Below, one piece after another: positions 7,301 to 8,960 of a stretch of 8,960 nucleotides of DNA (position 1 is its first letter; the number at the start of each line of letters is the position of its first letter). Source of the DNA: Flavobacterium psychrophilum (lineage in GTDB: Bacteria > Bacteroidota > Bacteroidia > Flavobacteriales > Flavobacteriaceae); assembly GCA_945861915.1 (NCBI GenBank), contig CAMAWK010000096.1, positions 1 to 8,960 of the forward strand, written 5' to 3'. The notes beneath the pieces are model-generated. The model did not search any database. It had not been told where the DNA came from and was given only the letters and a program-made list of their open reading frames with translations. The position numbers and the translations under genes were made by a program.

Positions 7301-8959
7301 TTCTATTTTATCGACTATTTCGGCAGTATTCGAAATGGCTTCGGGCAAATCAGTAAAGAGTTTTTTCATTTCTTCGCCCGACTTGAAATAATATTCCTGA
7401 TTGGGCAAACCATATCTGTAGCCACGACCCCGACCGATGGGGGTGGTTTGTTTTTCGCCATCACGTACACACAACAAAATATCATGTGCATTGGCATTGT
7501 CTTTTTCGATATAAAAAGTATTGTTGGTCGCAATTATTTTTACAGCGTGTTTTCGTGCCAACGAAATTAAACTTTCGTTCACACGGTTTTCGTCTTCTTG
7601 ATTGTGTCGCATGACTTCGATATAGAAATCGGAACCAAATTCATTTTTCCACCAAATCAAGGCTTCTTCGGCTTGATTTTCGCCTACATTCAATATTTTA
7701 CTTGGGATTTCGCCATTCAAATTTCCCGACAAAGCAATAATGTCTTCTTTGTATTGCTGAATAATTTTTCGATCGATTCTTGGTACATAATAAAAGCCTT
7801 CGGTATACCCAATCGAGGACATTTTTGCTAGATTTTGATAGCCTTTTTTGGTCTTCGCCAAAAGAACAATTTGGTATCCATTATCTTTAACCGATTTGTT
7901 TTTATGGTCTTCACACACAAAAAATTCGCAACCTACAATAGGTTTCATTAAAACTTCGGTAGGTGCTGAACCGTTTTCTAAAGCTTCCTTGTTTTTGGTT
8001 TCGGCAGTTTTGTTGTGATTTAAAATATCTCGAACAAAATGAAAAGCACCCATCAAATTCGCATGATCAGTCATGGCAACGGCAGTCATTTTTTCGTTTG
8101 CAGCTGCTTTTACCAGCGAAGCCACACTAATGGTCGATTGCAAGACCGAAAACTGAGTGTGATTGTGCAAATGCACAAAATTGGTATCAAGTAGTATTTG
8201 CTTGTTATCTGAAAGTTCTTGTTTGGAATATGTAGCCGTTTGTTGCCCACCCGTTCGCTGCCTAATTGAATCAGAAGCTTCTTTTAAATTGATGTGATTT
8301 AAGCCAATTAACGCAATCGGATTGGGGTTTTTTAACTTGAATTCATCGAAATAATCGCTTTCTACTTCCAGTTCTTGTTTGGTAAAAATAGCGGTACGAA
8401 TCAGTTCGAAAAAGCATCGTGCGGTAGCCTCGACGTCGGCAGTGGCATTGTGTGCTTCGGCAAACGGACTGTTGAAAAGATATTGGTGTAATTCGGTTAA
8501 AGTGGGTAGTTTGAACTTGCCGCCTCGACCTCCTGGAAGTTTTAGTAAAGAAGCCGTAACCTCGGTACAAGTATCCAAAACAGGCATCGAACTCATGGGG
8601 CTTTGGATTCCCATTCGATAAAATTCGCAACCCATAATATTGACATCAAAACCCAGATTTTGACCTACAATAAATTTAGTTTTTGATAAGGCATTATTAA
8701 ACTCTAATAAAACTTCTGCCAATGGCAGCCCTTGTTCTTGGGCCAATTCTGTCGAAATACCATGCACTTTTTCTGCATCAAACGGAATGTTAAAGCCATC
8801 GGGTTTGATTAAATAATCTTTGTGTTCGATGATTTTCCCCATTTCGTCATGCAATTGCCAAGCAATTTGGATGCATCTTGGCCAGTTGTCAGTATCAGAA
8901 ATGGGAGCACCCCAACGTTTGGGTAAGCCAGTGGTTTCGGTATCGAATATTAGGTACAT
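4376..8959 (-). CDS. dnaE: DNA polymerase III alpha subunit with fused N-terminal DEDDh proofreading exonuclease
   Basis: This complete 1527-residue replicative polymerase is far longer than E. coli DnaE (1160) because of an added exonuclease. Residues 1-190 are a DnaQ-like DEDDh domain: D6/E8 in DTETTG, D105 in NLGFD, H170 and D175 in HNATAD. A linker leads to the PHP domain (about 260-500; HLHNH 263-267, TDH 297-299). The core carries GPGRGSAAGS (647-656), the PDIDIDF palm motif (688-694), NTGIHACG (813-820), the third catalytic aspartate D861 in KMDFLGL, LYRPGP (939-944), YQEQVM (981-986) and FNKSHS (1051-1056). A helix-hairpin-helix element lies near 1128-1141. QVSLF (1222-1226) fits the internal beta-clamp-binding motif, at the place of E. 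coli QADMF. An OB fold (about 1295-1385) and a C-terminal domain follow. The start is supported because MYLIFDTETTG puts Exo I at the very N-terminus, as expected; the upstream region is outside the window. The flavobacterial form of DnaE, as I recall it, has this fusion. The frame is intact, with all polymerase catalytic residues present. Confidence 0.98.
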   Translation of the reverse strand: MYLIFDTETTGLPKRWGAPISDTDNWPRCIQIAWQLHDEMGKIIEHKDYLIKPDGFNIPFDAEKVHGISTELAQEQGLPLAEVLLEFNNALSKTKFIVGQNLGFDVNIMGCEFYRMGIQSPMSSMPVLDTCTEVTASLLKLPGGRGGKFKLPTLTELHQYLFNSPFAEAHNATADVEATARCFFELIRTAIFTKQELEVESDYFDEFKLKNPNPIALIGLNHINLKEASDSIRQRTGGQQTATYSKQELSDNKQILLDTNFVHLHNHTQFSVLQSTISVASLVKAAANEKMTAVAMTDHANLMGAFHFVRDILNHNKTAETKNKEALENGSAPTEVLMKPIVGCEFFVCEDHKNKSVKDNGYQIVLLAKTKKGYQNLAKMSSIGYTEGFYYVPRIDRKIIQQYKEDIIALSGNLNGEIPSKILNVGENQAEEALIWWKNEFGSDFYIEVMRHNQEDENRVNESLISLARKHAVKIIATNNTFYIEKDNANAHDILLCVRDGEKQTTPIGRGRGYRYGLPNQEYYFKSGEEMKKLFTDLPEAISNTAEIVDKIEIYDLAREVLLPKFEIPTQFNIPEDAVDGGVRGENAYLKHLTFEGANRRYPEITPAIQERLDFELLTIENSGYPGYFLIVQDFIAEARKMGVSVGPGRGSAAGSVVAYCLGITNIDPLLYNLLFERFLNPDRVSLPDIDIDFDDEGRSSVMDYVIRKYGSKQVAQIITYGKMATKSAIRDTARVLDLPLFEADKIAKLIPNMMPSKWNLARFLVEKDDAIKKSVRPEEFEKIKELIGLANESNLGGETIQQAKVLEGNLRNTGIHACGVIITPSDITDFVPVATAKDSDLYVTQFDNSVVESAGLLKMDFLGLKTLTLIKDTVKLVKYRSNIYLNPDEFPIDDVKTYELFQRGETVGIFQYESPGMQKYLKELKPTVFPDLIAMNALYRPGPIAYIPSFVKRKNGEEPIEYDLPDCEELLKDTYGITVYQEQVMLLSQKLADFSKGDADVLRKAMGKKLIDVLAKMEPKFITQAMAKGHPKDKLEKIWNDWKAFAEYAFNKSHSTCYAWIAYQTAYLKANYPAEYMAAVLSNNMSDIKQVSFFMEECKRMGLKVLGPDVNESFYKFTVNDDYAVRFGMGAVKGVGFGAVATIIENRKTGKYKSIFDLAKKIDLRAANKKAFENLALAGGFDSFIGTSRAQYFHDDGDGITFYEKAIRYGAKFQENENSAQVSLFGESSDVQIAEPMVPPCEEWSTMEKLAKEKEVVGIYISGHPLDDYKFEMDYFCNSSLDSLKNLDQNINKNLSFGGIINNVQHRIAKNGKGWGAFTLEGYDESYEFRIFGEEYLKFRHFLIQNNFTYIKVLVKEGWADRETGKKGEPKLQFTTIQYLQDVLPSFAKKLVIKLNINDLQSELITNLNTVFQSNKGENQVVFEVEETETVKSLVVKTISSESEMPKTAFEPALFEEVISETEVDYSEEVSEDDEPILIDSFSVNEAEEETKTITRLSMPSRKLKIKISNNLLTELEKLQINFKLN

Positions 8960-8960
8960 A

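Noticed and set aside
4513..8621. Several plus-strand open frames of about 60-110 codons opposite dnaE
   Set aside because: They are antisense to an intact DnaE frame with polymerase and exonuclease motifs end to end. Their products look like reverse translations of charged helices.
8343..8630. 95-codon minus-strand open frame inside dnaE in another frame
   Set aside because: It is an out-of-frame overlap of the exonuclease domain coding sequence, with an Arg- and Ser-rich product and no domain.

Overview
The window looks like chromosomal DNA from a Bacteroidota species, most likely of the family Flavobacteriaceae. Three things point there: a SusC/SusD-type outer-membrane pair, a DNA polymerase III alpha subunit with a proofreading exonuclease fused to its N-terminus, and AT-rich spacers with A-rich rather than Shine-Dalgarno-type sequence before the start codons. 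All three recognisable genes lie on the minus strand, so the biological order runs from high to low coordinates.

Layout, in transcription order. (1) 8959-4376: a complete dnaE of 1527 codons that begins one base inside the window edge. It encodes an N-terminal DEDDh exonuclease, a PHP domain, the Pol III palm/fingers/thumb core, a tandem HhH region, an internal clamp-binding motif, an OB fold and a C-terminal domain interrupted by an acidic stretch. (2) 4375-3957: a 419-base, very AT-rich spacer with no gene. It holds an imperfect inverted repeat at the dnaE stop codon and, at best, a weak promoter candidate for the next unit. (3) 3956-798: a complete SusC/RagA-family TonB-dependent outer-membrane receptor (1052 aa). 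(4) 768-1: the first 256 codons of a SusD/RagB-family surface lipoprotein, cut by the window edge.

susC and susD are 29 bases apart and almost certainly form one operon. The SusD lipoprotein caps the SusC barrel at the cell surface, and the pair imports an oligomeric nutrient (usually a glycan, sometimes peptides) using TonB energy. No glycoside hydrolase, peptidase, sulfatase or regulator is visible, so the substrate cannot be assigned. dnaE is a housekeeping replication gene with no functional link to the nutrient locus; the two are simply neighbours.

I see no RNA gene, mobile element, CRISPR array or phage feature, and no convincing undescribed system. The points most worth a second look are in DnaE: a PHP metal site that appears partly eroded beside a complete fused exonuclease, and an acidic insertion within the C-terminal domain.
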